64,000 nt of DNA from JBFLXR01 sp040757065 (lineage in GTDB: Bacteria; Pseudomonadota; Gammaproteobacteria; Burkholderiales; Gallionellaceae), in contig JBFLXR010000012.1 in NCBI GenBank assembly GCA_040757065.1, positions 9,253-73,252 on the forward strand, read 5' to 3'. The position numbers and the translations under genes are program-made. The notes beneath the pieces were generated by a model, which did no database searches, was not told where the DNA came from, and saw nothing but the letters and a program-made list of their open reading frames with translations. This document shows positions 1 to 7,533 of this stretch, piece after piece; position 1 is the first letter of the stretch; the number at the start of each line of letters is the position of its first letter.

Positions 1-24
1 TTCGACTTGCAGCAGGGCGCTCAT
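1..24 (-). CDS. livF: LivF, branched-chain amino acid ABC transporter ATP-binding protein (5' end only)
   Basis: Only the first eight codons (MSALLQVE) lie in the window. The ATG at 24-22 overlaps the livG stop codon by an ATGA junction, so translation is probably coupled. The name rests on position: livF normally follows livG as the second ATPase of the transporter. The rest of the gene is outside the window, so the product is inferred from context only. Confidence 0.6.
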
Positions 25-800
25 GCTGCCTCCCCGCCGAGATAAGCGGCGATTACCGCCGGATTCTGCCGCACTTCGGCCGGCACGCCCTCGGCAATTT
101 TCTTGCCGTAATCCAGCACCGCGACGCGGTCGCACAGCCCCATAATCAGCTTCACATCATGCTCGATCAGCAATACCGTCACGCCCTGCGCGCGAATCGC
201 TTGCAGCAGCGCCTTCAGGTTTTCGGTTTCGGTAGCGTTCATGCCCGCCGCCGGTTCGTCCAGAGCCAGCAGCTTCGGGTCGGTGGCCAGTGCCCGTGCG
301 ATTTCCAACCGGCGCTGCTCGCCGTAAGAGAGATGCTTCGCCAATGTGTAGGGCGAACGTTCGATACCGACGAAGCGCAGCAATGCTTTGGCACGTTCGC
401 GCAGCGCTGCTTCTTCGGCACGCGCGCCGATATGGCGCAGCAATGCCCCCAGAATGCCGGTGCGGCTTTTGGCATGGCAGCCAACCATCACGTTTTCCAG
501 CGCACTCATGTTGGCAAACAGGCGAATATTCTGAAAGGTGCGCGCGATACCCGCTTGCGCCAGCACATGCGGTTTGCAACGGGCAAAAGCTTGTCCGGCA
601 AAAGTAAAATTGCCGTCGTCCAGTTGGTAGAGGCCGGTAATCACGTTAAACAGCGTTGTTTTACCGGCGCCGTTCGGACCGATCAGCCCGTAGATTTCGC
701 CCTGCGCAATGTGCAACGACACCTCGCTTAGCGCAGCCAGCCCGCCAAAGCGCTTGCCGACACCGGAGAGTTCCAGCAAGACGTTACTTGGCGACGTCAT
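21..800 (-). CDS. livG: LivG, branched-chain amino acid ABC transporter ATP-binding protein
   Basis: One of the two ATPases that power uptake of leucine, isoleucine and valine at the inner membrane. Visible motifs are Walker A (GPNGAGKTT), the Q-loop region (ARTFQNIRLF), the ABC signature (LSYGEQRR) and Walker B (LLALDEPAAGMN) followed by the switch histidine (LLIEHDVKL). The AAGMN stretch after Walker B is typical of the LivG family. I chose the ATG at 800 (MTSPSN); a GTG six bases upstream is also open. The start lies inside the 3' end of livM and the stop overlaps livF. Length (about 259 residues) is normal for the family. Confidence 0.95.
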   Translation of the reverse strand: MTSPSNVLLELSGVGKRFGGLAALSEVSLHIAQGEIYGLIGPNGAGKTTLFNVITGLYQLDDGNFTFAGQAFARCKPHVLAQAGIARTFQNIRLFANMSALENVMVGCHAKSRTGILGALLRHIGARAEEAALRERAKALLRFVGIERSPYTLAKHLSYGEQRRLEIARALATDPKLLALDEPAAGMNATETENLKALLQAIRAQGVTVLLIEHDVKLIMGLCDRVAVLDYGKKIAEGVPAEVRQNPAVIAAYLGGEAA

Positions 801-1875
801 ACACACTCTCCTGTTCGTGTCTGGCGACTTCTCCTTCGGCTTCCAGCTCGCGGCGGCGCGGCTTGGACGGCCAGAGTCCGGCGGGGCGCAACAGCATCAC
901 GGCAATCAGCGCCAGACCGAACAACAGCATGCGCAGACTTTCCGGATCGACCACTGTCTTGCCGAACAGCACCTGCTGCAGCGGCCCCGCACCGTGGCGG
1001 AACGCCTCCGGCAACAAGACCAGCAACACGCCACCCAACACCACCCCGGCGATATTGCCCATGCCGCCCAATACCACCATACAGAGAATCATCACCGATT
1101 CGAGCAGGCCGAAGCTTTCCGGACTGACGAAGCCCTGAAACCCAGCGAACAAGCCGCCGGAGATGCCGCCGAAGGTGGCGCCCATCGCAAACGCCAGCAG
1201 CTTGATGTTGCGGGTGTTGATCCCCATCGCTTCCGCCGCCACTTCATCTTCGCGAATTGCCATCCACGCGCGGCCGATGCGCGAATCCTGCAAGCGGCGC
1301 GAGACAAAAATCACCAGCAGGGTAAAGCCGAGGAACAGGTAGTAATACAAATGCGCCGAAGGCACCGGCCCTTGCTGCACGCCGAACGAGAAACTGCCAA
1401 CGGTGACCGGGTCAATCATGCTGATACCCTGCGCACCGTTGGTGATGTTAACCGGCGCGTTCAGGTTGTTCATAAAAATGCGGATGATTTCGCCGAAGCC
1501 GAGCGTAACGATCGCCAGATAATCGCCGCGCAGCCGCAGCGTCGGCGCCCCGAGCAACACCCCGAACAGGCAGGCCAGCAGTGCGCCGGTCGGCAATACC
1601 GCCCAGAACGGCCAATGGATGCCGAACTGCGGCGAACCGAGCAATGCATAGGTGTAAGCGCCCACTGCAAAGAAGGCGATATAGCCCAAATCGAGCAGGC
1701 CGGCGTAACCGACCACGATATTCAGCCCCAGCGCCAGCATAATGTACAGCAGCGCAAAGTCGGCAATGCGTACCCAGCCGCGCCCGAGCAATGCTTCGAT
1801 GACAAAGGGCAGCAGCAACAGCGCAACGCCCGCCGCCAGCATCACCATCCATGAGCGAGTATTGAAGCGCTTCAT
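784..1875 (-). CDS. livM: LivM, branched-chain amino acid ABC transporter permease
   Basis: Integral membrane permease that pairs with LivH to form the channel for branched-chain amino acids. The 363-residue protein is strongly hydrophobic with about ten predicted membrane segments. It carries the family-typical GLNIVVGYAGLLDLGYIAFF stretch near residue 50 and the loop with IREDEVAAEAMGINTRNIK, the ATPase-coupling helix. Its ATG overlaps the livH stop (ATGA) and its 3' end overlaps the livG start, so livH-livM-livG-livF is one tightly coupled operon. Nothing looks truncated. Confidence 0.95.
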   Translation of the reverse strand: MKRFNTRSWMVMLAAGVALLLLPFVIEALLGRGWVRIADFALLYIMLALGLNIVVGYAGLLDLGYIAFFAVGAYTYALLGSPQFGIHWPFWAVLPTGALLACLFGVLLGAPTLRLRGDYLAIVTLGFGEIIRIFMNNLNAPVNITNGAQGISMIDPVTVGSFSFGVQQGPVPSAHLYYYLFLGFTLLVIFVSRRLQDSRIGRAWMAIREDEVAAEAMGINTRNIKLLAFAMGATFGGISGGLFAGFQGFVSPESFGLLESVMILCMVVLGGMGNIAGVVLGGVLLVLLPEAFRHGAGPLQQVLFGKTVVDPESLRMLLFGLALIAVMLLRPAGLWPSKPRRRELEAEGEVARHEQESVYDVAK

Positions 1876-2795
1876 GCCCGCTCCGCCACGCGTTCGCCCA
1901 GCAAGCCGGAGGGACGGAAAATCAGCACCGCGATCAGCACGAAGAAGGCGAACACATCCTGATAATTACTGCCGATCACCCCGCCGGTCAGGTCGCCGAT
2001 ATAACCCGCGCCGAGACTTTCGATCAGCCCCAGCAGCACCCCGCCCAGCATTGCACCGCGCAGGTTGCCGATGCCGCCCAGCACCGCAGCGGTGAAAGCC
2101 TTCAAGCCGAGAATAAAGCCCATGTAATAATGCACGATGCCGTAGTTAGCACTCACCATCAAACCCGCCACCGCCGCCAGAGCCGAGCCGATCATAAAGG
2201 TTTGCGACACCACGGCATTGATATTCACGCCCATCAGGGTGGCGGCAGCAGGATTCTCCGCCACTGCGCGCATCGCCCGTCCGAGCCGGGTGCGCTGCAC
2301 CAGCAGCAGCAAGCCCGCCATCATCGCCAGCGCCGTCAGCACAATCACAATCTGCACCGTAGAAATCGCCGCCCCGCCGATGGCATGCGGCGTGTTCGGC
2401 AGCAAGGCCGGGAAGGCATGGTACTCGCGCCCCCAGATCATCATGGCAAGGTTTTGCAGCACGATCGAAACCCCGATCGCGGTAATCAGCGGAGCCAAAC
2501 GCGGCGCGGAACGCAACGGGCGGTAAGCAATGCGCTCGATACCGTAACCCAGCGCCATGCACACCAGCACTGCCGCCGCCAGCGACAGCGGCAAGACCAG
2601 CGCAGCCGACACCCCCGCCGCCAGCAACGCCGCACTGGCCGACAGCGCCGCCATCGCCCCGACCATCACCACCTCGCCGTGCGCGAAGTTAATCAAACCG
2701 AGAATGCCGTACACCATCGTATAGCCGAGCGCCACCAAGGCATACACACTGCCCTGCACCAGCCCATTGATGATCTGCTGTAAGAAAATATCCAC
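1872..2795 (-). CDS. livH: LivH, branched-chain amino acid ABC transporter permease
   Basis: First gene of the livHMGF block and the second membrane subunit of the transporter. The start reads MDIFLQQIINGLVQGSVYAL, and GYTMVYGILGLINFAHGEVV follows, a hallmark of LivH. Length (307 residues) is normal. It is the first gene after the toxin-antitoxin insertion that separates it from livK, so it probably needs its own promoter in the 100-bp gap upstream; I could not define one securely. Confidence 0.95.
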   Translation of the reverse strand: MDIFLQQIINGLVQGSVYALVALGYTMVYGILGLINFAHGEVVMVGAMAALSASAALLAAGVSAALVLPLSLAAAVLVCMALGYGIERIAYRPLRSAPRLAPLITAIGVSIVLQNLAMMIWGREYHAFPALLPNTPHAIGGAAISTVQIVIVLTALAMMAGLLLLVQRTRLGRAMRAVAENPAAATLMGVNINAVVSQTFMIGSALAAVAGLMVSANYGIVHYYMGFILGLKAFTAAVLGGIGNLRGAMLGGVLLGLIESLGAGYIGDLTGGVIGSNYQDVFAFFVLIAVLIFRPSGLLGERVAERA

Positions 2796-2897
2796 GTTGG
2801 AAAATATTGTTATCCCTGCCCGCCGGGCGGCGGGTCACAGCCTCGGATTTTACTTGGTTTCAGGCAGTGCGGGAATGACGATGCGACCGCAACCGGA

Positions 2898-3173
2898 TCA
2901 GCGTTTCAGATTGCGGTAGAAATTCTCGTGCGTACCGACCAACAACAGCAGACGGGAGGCGGGATCGTATTCGTAGGCCAGTAGATACAGTCGGTTGATG
3001 CAGTCGAATTTATAGACGTATACGCCGAGCAGGTCGCCCTTCTTCGCTTCGCCCAGTTCGGGATTTTGCACGATGTCCGCTACGGCGCGGTCGACGGCAT
3101 CCTTCTGGTTCGGATGCAGTTTTTTATAGGTGCGCAGAAAAGCGTTGGTCTGACTGACCCGGATGTCAGTCAC
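2898..3173 (-). CDS. RelE/ParE-family toxin of a type II toxin-antitoxin system
   Basis: A small basic protein (about 91 residues from the GTG at 3173, starting TDIRVSQTNAFLRTYKKLH). The layout matches the RelE/ParE fold: an N-terminal helical pair (FLRTYKKLHPNQKDAVDRAV), the GLLxVYVYKFDCINRLYLLAYEY beta-sheet core, and a short C-terminal HENFYRNLKR. Known members cleave mRNA at the ribosome or poison gyrase; the sequence alone does not tell which. I prefer the GTG start because it overlaps the end of the upstream antitoxin gene by eight bases, the usual coupling. An ATG 48 bases further upstream is open but would give an atypical proline-rich leader. Confidence 0.8.
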   Translation of the reverse strand: MTDIRVSQTNAFLRTYKKLHPNQKDAVDRAVADIVQNPELGEAKKGDLLGVYVYKFDCINRLYLLAYEYDPASRLLLLVGTHENFYRNLKR

Positions 3174-3393
3174 GGAACTGTCCCGGCACAAAGGGGGTAT
3201 GTTGCGAGGCATCTTCCTCACGGGCGATCAGGAGGTCGCGAATAAAATCGACCGGCAAATCGGGATTATCCAGTGCGGCCTTGCCGATTTTCGCCCAAAA
3301 CTCGAGCTGCCCGGAGATCGTCCGGTACTCGCCCTTGGCCGCCGCCTTGGCTTGTTCGTATAACGTTTCATCAATTCTGACCGGCATACCCAT
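3166..3393 (-). CDS. ParD-like antitoxin
   Basis: A 75-residue protein directly upstream of and overlapping the toxin gene. It begins MGMPVRIDETLYEQAKAAAK, consistent with a ribbon-helix-helix DNA-binding N-terminus, then TISGQLEFWAKIGKAALDNP, a pattern I associate with the ParD_like antitoxin family. The C-terminal tail would wrap the toxin. A good GGAGG ribosome-binding site sits about ten bases before the ATG. Antitoxins of this type usually repress their own promoter. The pair interrupts the livK-livHMGF region, suggesting it was inserted later. Confidence 0.75.
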   Translation of the reverse strand: MGMPVRIDETLYEQAKAAAKGEYRTISGQLEFWAKIGKAALDNPDLPVDFIRDLLIAREEDASQHTPFVPGQFRD

Positions 3394-3454
3394 GATGCGC
3401 CTCCGCTACATTTGTAGTTCATTGTAGCAAAGCCGGGCTACATGTCCACCCCCA

Positions 3455-3485
3455 ACAAAAAAGCGACGCCGCAGCGTCGCCTTTT
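3455..3485 (-). terminator. Rho-independent terminator of livK
   Basis: On the minus strand a GCGACGC/GCGTCGC stem with a four-base loop (3463-3480) is followed by a run of six T. It lies about 20 bases after the livK stop and isolates livK from the toxin-antitoxin genes downstream. Confidence 0.85.
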
Positions 3486-3505
3486 AACAGGCCGGAGCTA
3501 AGCGC

Positions 3506-4687
3506 TTACTTCGCGTCGCCGCCCAGTGTTTGCAGGGCAGCCCATTTGCCTTGCTGCACTTGGTAGAGGGTGACCGCGCCGCTCTTGAGGTCGCCTTTTT
3601 CGTCGAAGGTGATTTTGGCGGTAACGCCTTCGTGAGCAGTCTTGGGCAACTCGGCAAGGTATTTGGCGGGATCGGCAGAGCCGGCGCGCTGCATGGCGTC
3701 GATCATGACATTCACGGCGTCGTAGCAGTAGGGTGCGTACAACTGAATCGGTACGTTAAATCTGGCCTGATAGCGCTGGGCGAAGTCTTTGCCGGAGGGC
3801 ATTTTATCCAACGGCACGCCGGGCAGGGAGGCATAGGCGCCTTCTGCTGCGGCACCGGCCAGTTCGATCAGCTTGGGCGTGAAACCGCCGTCGCCCATCA
3901 TGAATTTTGCAGTCAGCCCCAAGCCGCGCATTTGCTTCACCAGCGGGACACCTTGCGGGTCCATGCCGCCGAAGAACAGCAGATCGGGCTGCTTGCCCTT
4001 GATGGCGGTCAGCACAGCGGTGAAGTCCACCGCTTTGTCGGTGGTGTATTCGTGGGCAATGATTTGCGCGCCGTTGGCTTGGGCGGATTTAATAAATTCG
4101 TTGGCAATGCCTTGTCCGTAGGCCGTGCCGTCGTCGATCACGGCAATCTTTTTCGCGCCGAGATTCTGCGCGGCATACAGGCCGAGCGCCTTGCCTTGCT
4201 GGCTGTCGTTGGCCATAACGCGGAAGGCGGTTTTGAAGCCTTGTGCCGTATAAGCCACAGCGGTGGCAGAGGGCGAAATTTGCGGAATGCCGTTATCGCT
4301 GTAGATCTTGGCTGCGGGGATCGTCGTGCCGGAGTTCAGGTGACCGATCACCCCGTTCACTTTCGCATCCACCAGCTTTTGCGCCACGATGGTCGCTGTC
4401 TTGGGATCGGTCTGGTCGTCTTCGCTCAGCAATTCGAAATGCGCTTTCTTGCCGCCGATCAAAATGCCTTTGGCGTTGGCATCGTCGATCGCCATGCGGG
4501 TGCCGTTTTCGTTATCCTTGCCAATATGGGCTTGCGGGCCGGTCAGCGGCGCGGAAGCGCCGATGCGCACCACGATTTCATCGCCGTTTGCAGCATTTGC
4601 GGCAGGCGCATCGGATTTGCCGCCGCAAGCGGATAAGAGCGCGGCAGTGGTTAAGGCCAGCAATAGTGCGGAAGGCTTGAACTTCAT
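3506..4687 (-). CDS. livK: LivK-type periplasmic branched-chain amino acid binding lipoprotein
   Basis: Substrate-binding component for the LivHMGF transporter. The N-terminus MKFKPSALLLALTTAALLSAC carries a lipobox (LLSAC), so the mature protein should be lipid-anchored in the inner membrane, unlike the free periplasmic LivK of E. coli. The body shows the family pattern VVRIGASAPLTGPQAHIGKD, then AKVNGVIGHLNSGTTIPAAK, and DAVNVMIDAMQRAGS near the end. Length is 393 residues. It ends in its own strong terminator, and the toxin-antitoxin pair lies between it and livH. Substrate specificity is inferred from neighbours. Confidence 0.92.
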   Translation of the reverse strand: MKFKPSALLLALTTAALLSACGGKSDAPAANAANGDEIVVRIGASAPLTGPQAHIGKDNENGTRMAIDDANAKGILIGGKKAHFELLSEDDQTDPKTATIVAQKLVDAKVNGVIGHLNSGTTIPAAKIYSDNGIPQISPSATAVAYTAQGFKTAFRVMANDSQQGKALGLYAAQNLGAKKIAVIDDGTAYGQGIANEFIKSAQANGAQIIAHEYTTDKAVDFTAVLTAIKGKQPDLLFFGGMDPQGVPLVKQMRGLGLTAKFMMGDGGFTPKLIELAGAAAEGAYASLPGVPLDKMPSGKDFAQRYQARFNVPIQLYAPYCYDAVNVMIDAMQRAGSADPAKYLAELPKTAHEGVTAKITFDEKGDLKSGAVTLYQVQQGKWAALQTLGGDAK

Positions 4688-4752
4688 GGTTCACCCGTAT
4701 GTAAGCAAATTGGAAATGCGGCGGCTCCGGCAGGCGGGCCGCCCGTTTATAT

Positions 4753-5079
4753 TTATTTCAGACGCAGAATGTAGCGCACCAGCGCTTTAATATCTTCGTC
4801 TTTCACATTCGGCGAATTCGGCGGCATGGGCATTTTGCCCCAGACTCCGCCACCACCCTTGGAAACTTTCGCGATCAGTTTGGCTTCGGCATCGGGCTGG
4901 CCACGGTATTTTTTCGCCACCTCTTTCCAGGCGGGGCCGACGGTCGCCTCCTTACCGGCTTCGATCACATGACACCACTGGCAACCGTTATCCTTCGCCA
5001 GCTTGGGCATATCCGCAGCCATCGCAACGCCGCTCACCAGCAGCGGCAAAGCTATCGCAATCTTCGTTATTGTTTTCAT
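4753..5079 (-). CDS. Small periplasmic c-type cytochrome (cytochrome c-551/c5 type), copy 1
   Basis: A secreted single-haem electron carrier. From the ATG at 5079 the protein has 108 residues: signal peptide MKTITKIAIALPLLVSGVAMA, then the haem site CQWCH, and the sixth-ligand methionine region MPMPPNSPNVKDEDIKALV, ending in YILRLK. A much longer reading frame upstream is open but lacks sense as a leader. It is the last of four related cytochromes in tandem on this strand. The likely role is shuttling electrons between quinol-oxidising complexes and terminal reductases or oxidases; no partner is encoded nearby. Confidence 0.9.
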   Translation of the reverse strand: MKTITKIAIALPLLVSGVAMAADMPKLAKDNGCQWCHVIEAGKEATVGPAWKEVAKKYRGQPDAEAKLIAKVSKGGGGVWGKMPMPPNSPNVKDEDIKALVRYILRLK

Positions 5080-5234
5080 CCTGTTTGTATCGGCTCTATT
5101 GGCAGTCTCTGCGGGAACCGCCTGAACGCTACTCAACGCAATACGGAGACAACCCCTCGCCCCGCGCATTGCCGACCTGATCCGGCTCCCAAAAACCCTG
5201 CGCCGGACAAGGCTGAAGTTTGAATCAGACCGCC

Positions 5235-5276
5235 GTAAAAAACAAGCGGGAAGCCGTTTCCGGCTTCCCGCTTGTT
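5235..5276 (-). terminator. Strong terminator after cytochrome copy 2
   Basis: A perfect 16-bp inverted repeat (5241-5256 and 5261-5276) with a TTTC loop, read on the minus strand into a T-rich tract. It lies just after the stop of the 5294-5611 cytochrome and separates it from copy 1, which therefore probably has its own promoter. Confidence 0.85.
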
Positions 5277-5293
5277 TAACGCATGACTGCGGA

Positions 5294-5611
5294 TTACTTC
5301 AGGCCAGCGATGAACTTAGCCAGGGAATCCACTTCAGCGTCAGTTGCGCCAGCGCCCTTGGGAGGCATGGAGCCCATCTTCCAGCCGAAGGAACCACCCT
5401 TCTTGATGTTTTCAGCAATCTTCTTTGCACCGTCCTTGTCGCCGGCGTATTTCGCGCCAATATCTTTCCAAGCCGGGCCAACAACTTTCTTGTCGATTGC
5501 GTGGCAAGCGCCGCACTTTGCCTTGCCTTCTGCGGGCATATCGGCAGCCAAAGCGGAACCAGCAACCATCAGACCGGCAGCAGCAACCATGCTAACAACG
5601 ATAGATTTCAT
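5294..5611 (-). CDS. Small periplasmic c-type cytochrome, copy 2
   Basis: 105-residue secreted monohaem cytochrome. The ATG at 5611 has a clear GGAGAGA ribosome-binding site seven bases upstream and opens a signal peptide (MKSIVVSMVAAAGLMVAGSA). The haem motif is CGACH and the axial methionine lies in MGSMPPKGAGATDAEVDSLA. It differs from the other three copies by the sequence KGGSFGWKMGSMPPKG around the methionine, closer to classical cytochrome c-552. It stands as a monocistronic unit with its own terminator. Confidence 0.92.
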   Translation of the reverse strand: MKSIVVSMVAAAGLMVAGSALAADMPAEGKAKCGACHAIDKKVVGPAWKDIGAKYAGDKDGAKKIAENIKKGGSFGWKMGSMPPKGAGATDAEVDSLAKFIAGLK

Positions 5612-5764
5612 GTTCTCTCCATTATGGTTCAAATTAACTTAAAGCGAGGGTCCTCCCCCGCGCTCATTCTAACCAACTCCGGCCTGTTTGCAAACTCGCG
5701 CGCATTCATCCCGGCGGCACTTCCATTAACGCACCGACCGAGCCGGCGGTTGACACAATCGCAA

Positions 5765-6094
5765 CTACTTGAGCGACAAGATGTACTGCGCCAGCGATTT
5801 GGTATCGACCTCGCTCAGCGCAGGCGAACTGGGCGGCATCACTGCATTGCCCCACTTGCCGCCGCCGCCCTTAGCGATGCGGTCCATCAGCATTTTTTCC
5901 GCATCGGCCTGACCGCGGTATTTTTTCGCCACCTCGCGGAAGATCGGCCCGAGCTTGGGCTTACCCGGTGCAGCATCCACATCGTGACACGGGGTGCAAT
6001 TCCCCTTCTTCCCCAGTGCGGGCATTTCTTCCGCCATTGCCGGCAAGGCCGCGCAGCAGCCCGCCAATACCCAACCTGCGATCCTTCTCTTCAT
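5765..6094 (-). CDS. Small periplasmic c-type cytochrome, copy 3
   Basis: 109-residue secreted monohaem cytochrome. MKRRIAGWVLAGCCAALPAMA is the signal peptide, CTPCH the haem site, and AVMPPSSPALSEVDTKSLAQ carries the axial methionine. The mature domain contains the block LGPIFREVAKKYRGQADAEK shared in spirit with copies 1 and 4 (GPAWK-V-KYRGQ). It sits 50 bases downstream of copy 4 and is probably cotranscribed with it. Confidence 0.9.
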   Translation of the reverse strand: MKRRIAGWVLAGCCAALPAMAEEMPALGKKGNCTPCHDVDAAPGKPKLGPIFREVAKKYRGQADAEKMLMDRIAKGGGGKWGNAVMPPSSPALSEVDTKSLAQYILSLK

Positions 6095-6146
6095 CCTGCT
6101 TACTCTCCTCTTACCGGGGAGGGAGGCCCTCCCCGCACGCCTGCGC

Positions 6147-6767
6147 TTATTTCAGCGACAGCACGAACTTCACCAATGCCTTGATGTCGCCATCCTTCAC
6201 GGTCGGCGATTGCGGCGGCATTGCCGTCCCGCCCCACGCGCCCGAACCGCCCTTCGACACCTTGGCGATCAGCTTGGATTCGGCATCGCCTTGCCCGCGA
6301 TATTTATTCGCCACATCCTTCCAGGCCGGGCCGACTATTTTCTTATCCAGCGAGTGGCAGACAAAACAGCCGCTCTTCTTCGCCAAGGCTACCCCGTCGG
6401 CTTCGGACAGCGCTGCGCCGCCTTTCTGAGGTTCCGGTTTCGCAGCTTCAGGTTTCGCGGCCTCCGGCTTGGCAGCGTCAGACGCAGTCGCTACGGGCTT
6501 TGCGTCCTTGGTCTTTTTTTTCTTATCGGCAGCCTTGGCCGGTTCGGCAGCCTTCTCCGTCGTATGCTCTTTGGCCGCCGGAGCTGTTTTTTCCGCTACG
6601 GCATGCTTCTCGGCCGGCGCATGTTTTTCCGCCGCAGCAAGCTTTTCTGCAACCTCTTTTTTCTCTGCCGGAGCAGAATCGCCGCCCATACCAAGCATCG
6701 AGCAGCCGGAAACCGTCGCCATGACGACGCCCGCCAACAACACTCTCATCAACGTGCTAACTTGCAT
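6147..6767 (-). CDS. Lipoprotein-tethered c-type cytochrome with Ala/Lys/Pro linker, copy 4
   Basis: 206 residues in three parts: a lipoprotein signal peptide with lipobox (VSGC, residues 19-22), a linker of about 85 residues made almost only of A, K, E and P in loose repeats (AEKHA, AAKPE), and a C-terminal monohaem cytochrome with CFVCH and the methionine block TAMPPQSPTVKDGDIKALV. The anchor plus flexible arm would let the haem domain swing in the periplasm between membrane complexes. The cytochrome domain is closely related to copy 1, so one probably arose from the other by duplication with gain or loss of the anchor. Confidence 0.9.
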   Translation of the reverse strand: MQVSTLMRVLLAGVVMATVSGCSMLGMGGDSAPAEKKEVAEKLAAAEKHAPAEKHAVAEKTAPAAKEHTTEKAAEPAKAADKKKKTKDAKPVATASDAAKPEAAKPEAAKPEPQKGGAALSEADGVALAKKSGCFVCHSLDKKIVGPAWKDVANKYRGQGDAESKLIAKVSKGGSGAWGGTAMPPQSPTVKDGDIKALVKFVLSLK

Positions 6768-6841
6768 ACGTGCCTCCTGAAATTTATGAGATGACGAACA
6801 AACCGCGGCAAAGCATAGCCGACGAATATATTTAAATCAAT

Positions 6842-7468
6842 TTATTTTTCATCCGCCTCGACCTGCCCTAACCAGTCGCAGAGATATTCCCATTGCTGCC
6901 ACTCGCGCTCGGCCAAATGCGGGGGCATATCGAACAGGCTTTTACCCTCGAATGCGGCATTCACATACACCTGTGCCTCGCGCAGGTAGGCCAACACCGG
7001 CAATTCCATATCGGCAAGAAATTGTTCCAGCGTGACGGCAGCGCGGGTTTGCGGCGCCATGCGCATGCCGACGACACCGACCGAGACTTTGCCCTTGCGC
7101 ACCGCTTTCGCTTCAGCCAGATCGCGAAAGAAGTCGCGGCTGGCATGCATGTCAAATAAGGAAGGCGCAACCGGCACCACAATCTTGTGCGCCAGCCGGA
7201 TGGCATGCTCCAGATTTTTGCCGTGCAGTCCGGCGGGCGAATCGATCACCAGCCAATCGGCTTTCGTCCCCGGCTTATTCTCGCCCAGCCGACGGATCGG
7301 CGGCAAACTTTCGCTGCGGTTCGACAGCCAAAAACTGGCCGACTGCTGCCGGTCCAGATCGAGCAGCTGCACCGTCTTCCCCTGCGCGGCCAGATATCCG
7401 GCGATATTGGTCGAGAGCGTGGTCTTGCCGCTTCCCCCTTTGGGATTGGCAATCAAAATCGCCTTCAT
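6842..7468 (-). CDS. Orphan ParA/MinD-family ATPase
   Basis: 208-residue P-loop ATPase with the deviant Walker A motif KGGSGKTTLSTN at residues 10-21, Walker A' (LLDLDRQQSASFW) and Walker B-like DWLVIDSPAGL. The family positions DNA, plasmids, flagella, chemoreceptors or carboxysomes. There is no parB gene or visible parS site beside it, so it is an orphan; cargo is unknown. It is flanked by the cytochrome block and ilvD, both on the same strand, with intergenic gaps that allow separate transcription. Confidence 0.85.
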   Translation of the reverse strand: MKAILIANPKGGSGKTTLSTNIAGYLAAQGKTVQLLDLDRQQSASFWLSNRSESLPPIRRLGENKPGTKADWLVIDSPAGLHGKNLEHAIRLAHKIVVPVAPSLFDMHASRDFFRDLAEAKAVRKGKVSVGVVGMRMAPQTRAAVTLEQFLADMELPVLAYLREAQVYVNAAFEGKSLFDMPPHLAEREWQQWEYLCDWLGQVEADEK

Positions 7469-7533
7469 CGCGCCCCCTTCCCCGGAAATCCGGCGTTATC
7501 TCGGACTACTATAGCCCGATTGATCCAACCCGC

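Noticed and set aside
2815..2836. GC palindrome CCCGCCGGGCGGCGGG after the livH upstream region
   Set aside because: Low-complexity GC sequence without T-run or conserved neighbour; could not be assigned a role.
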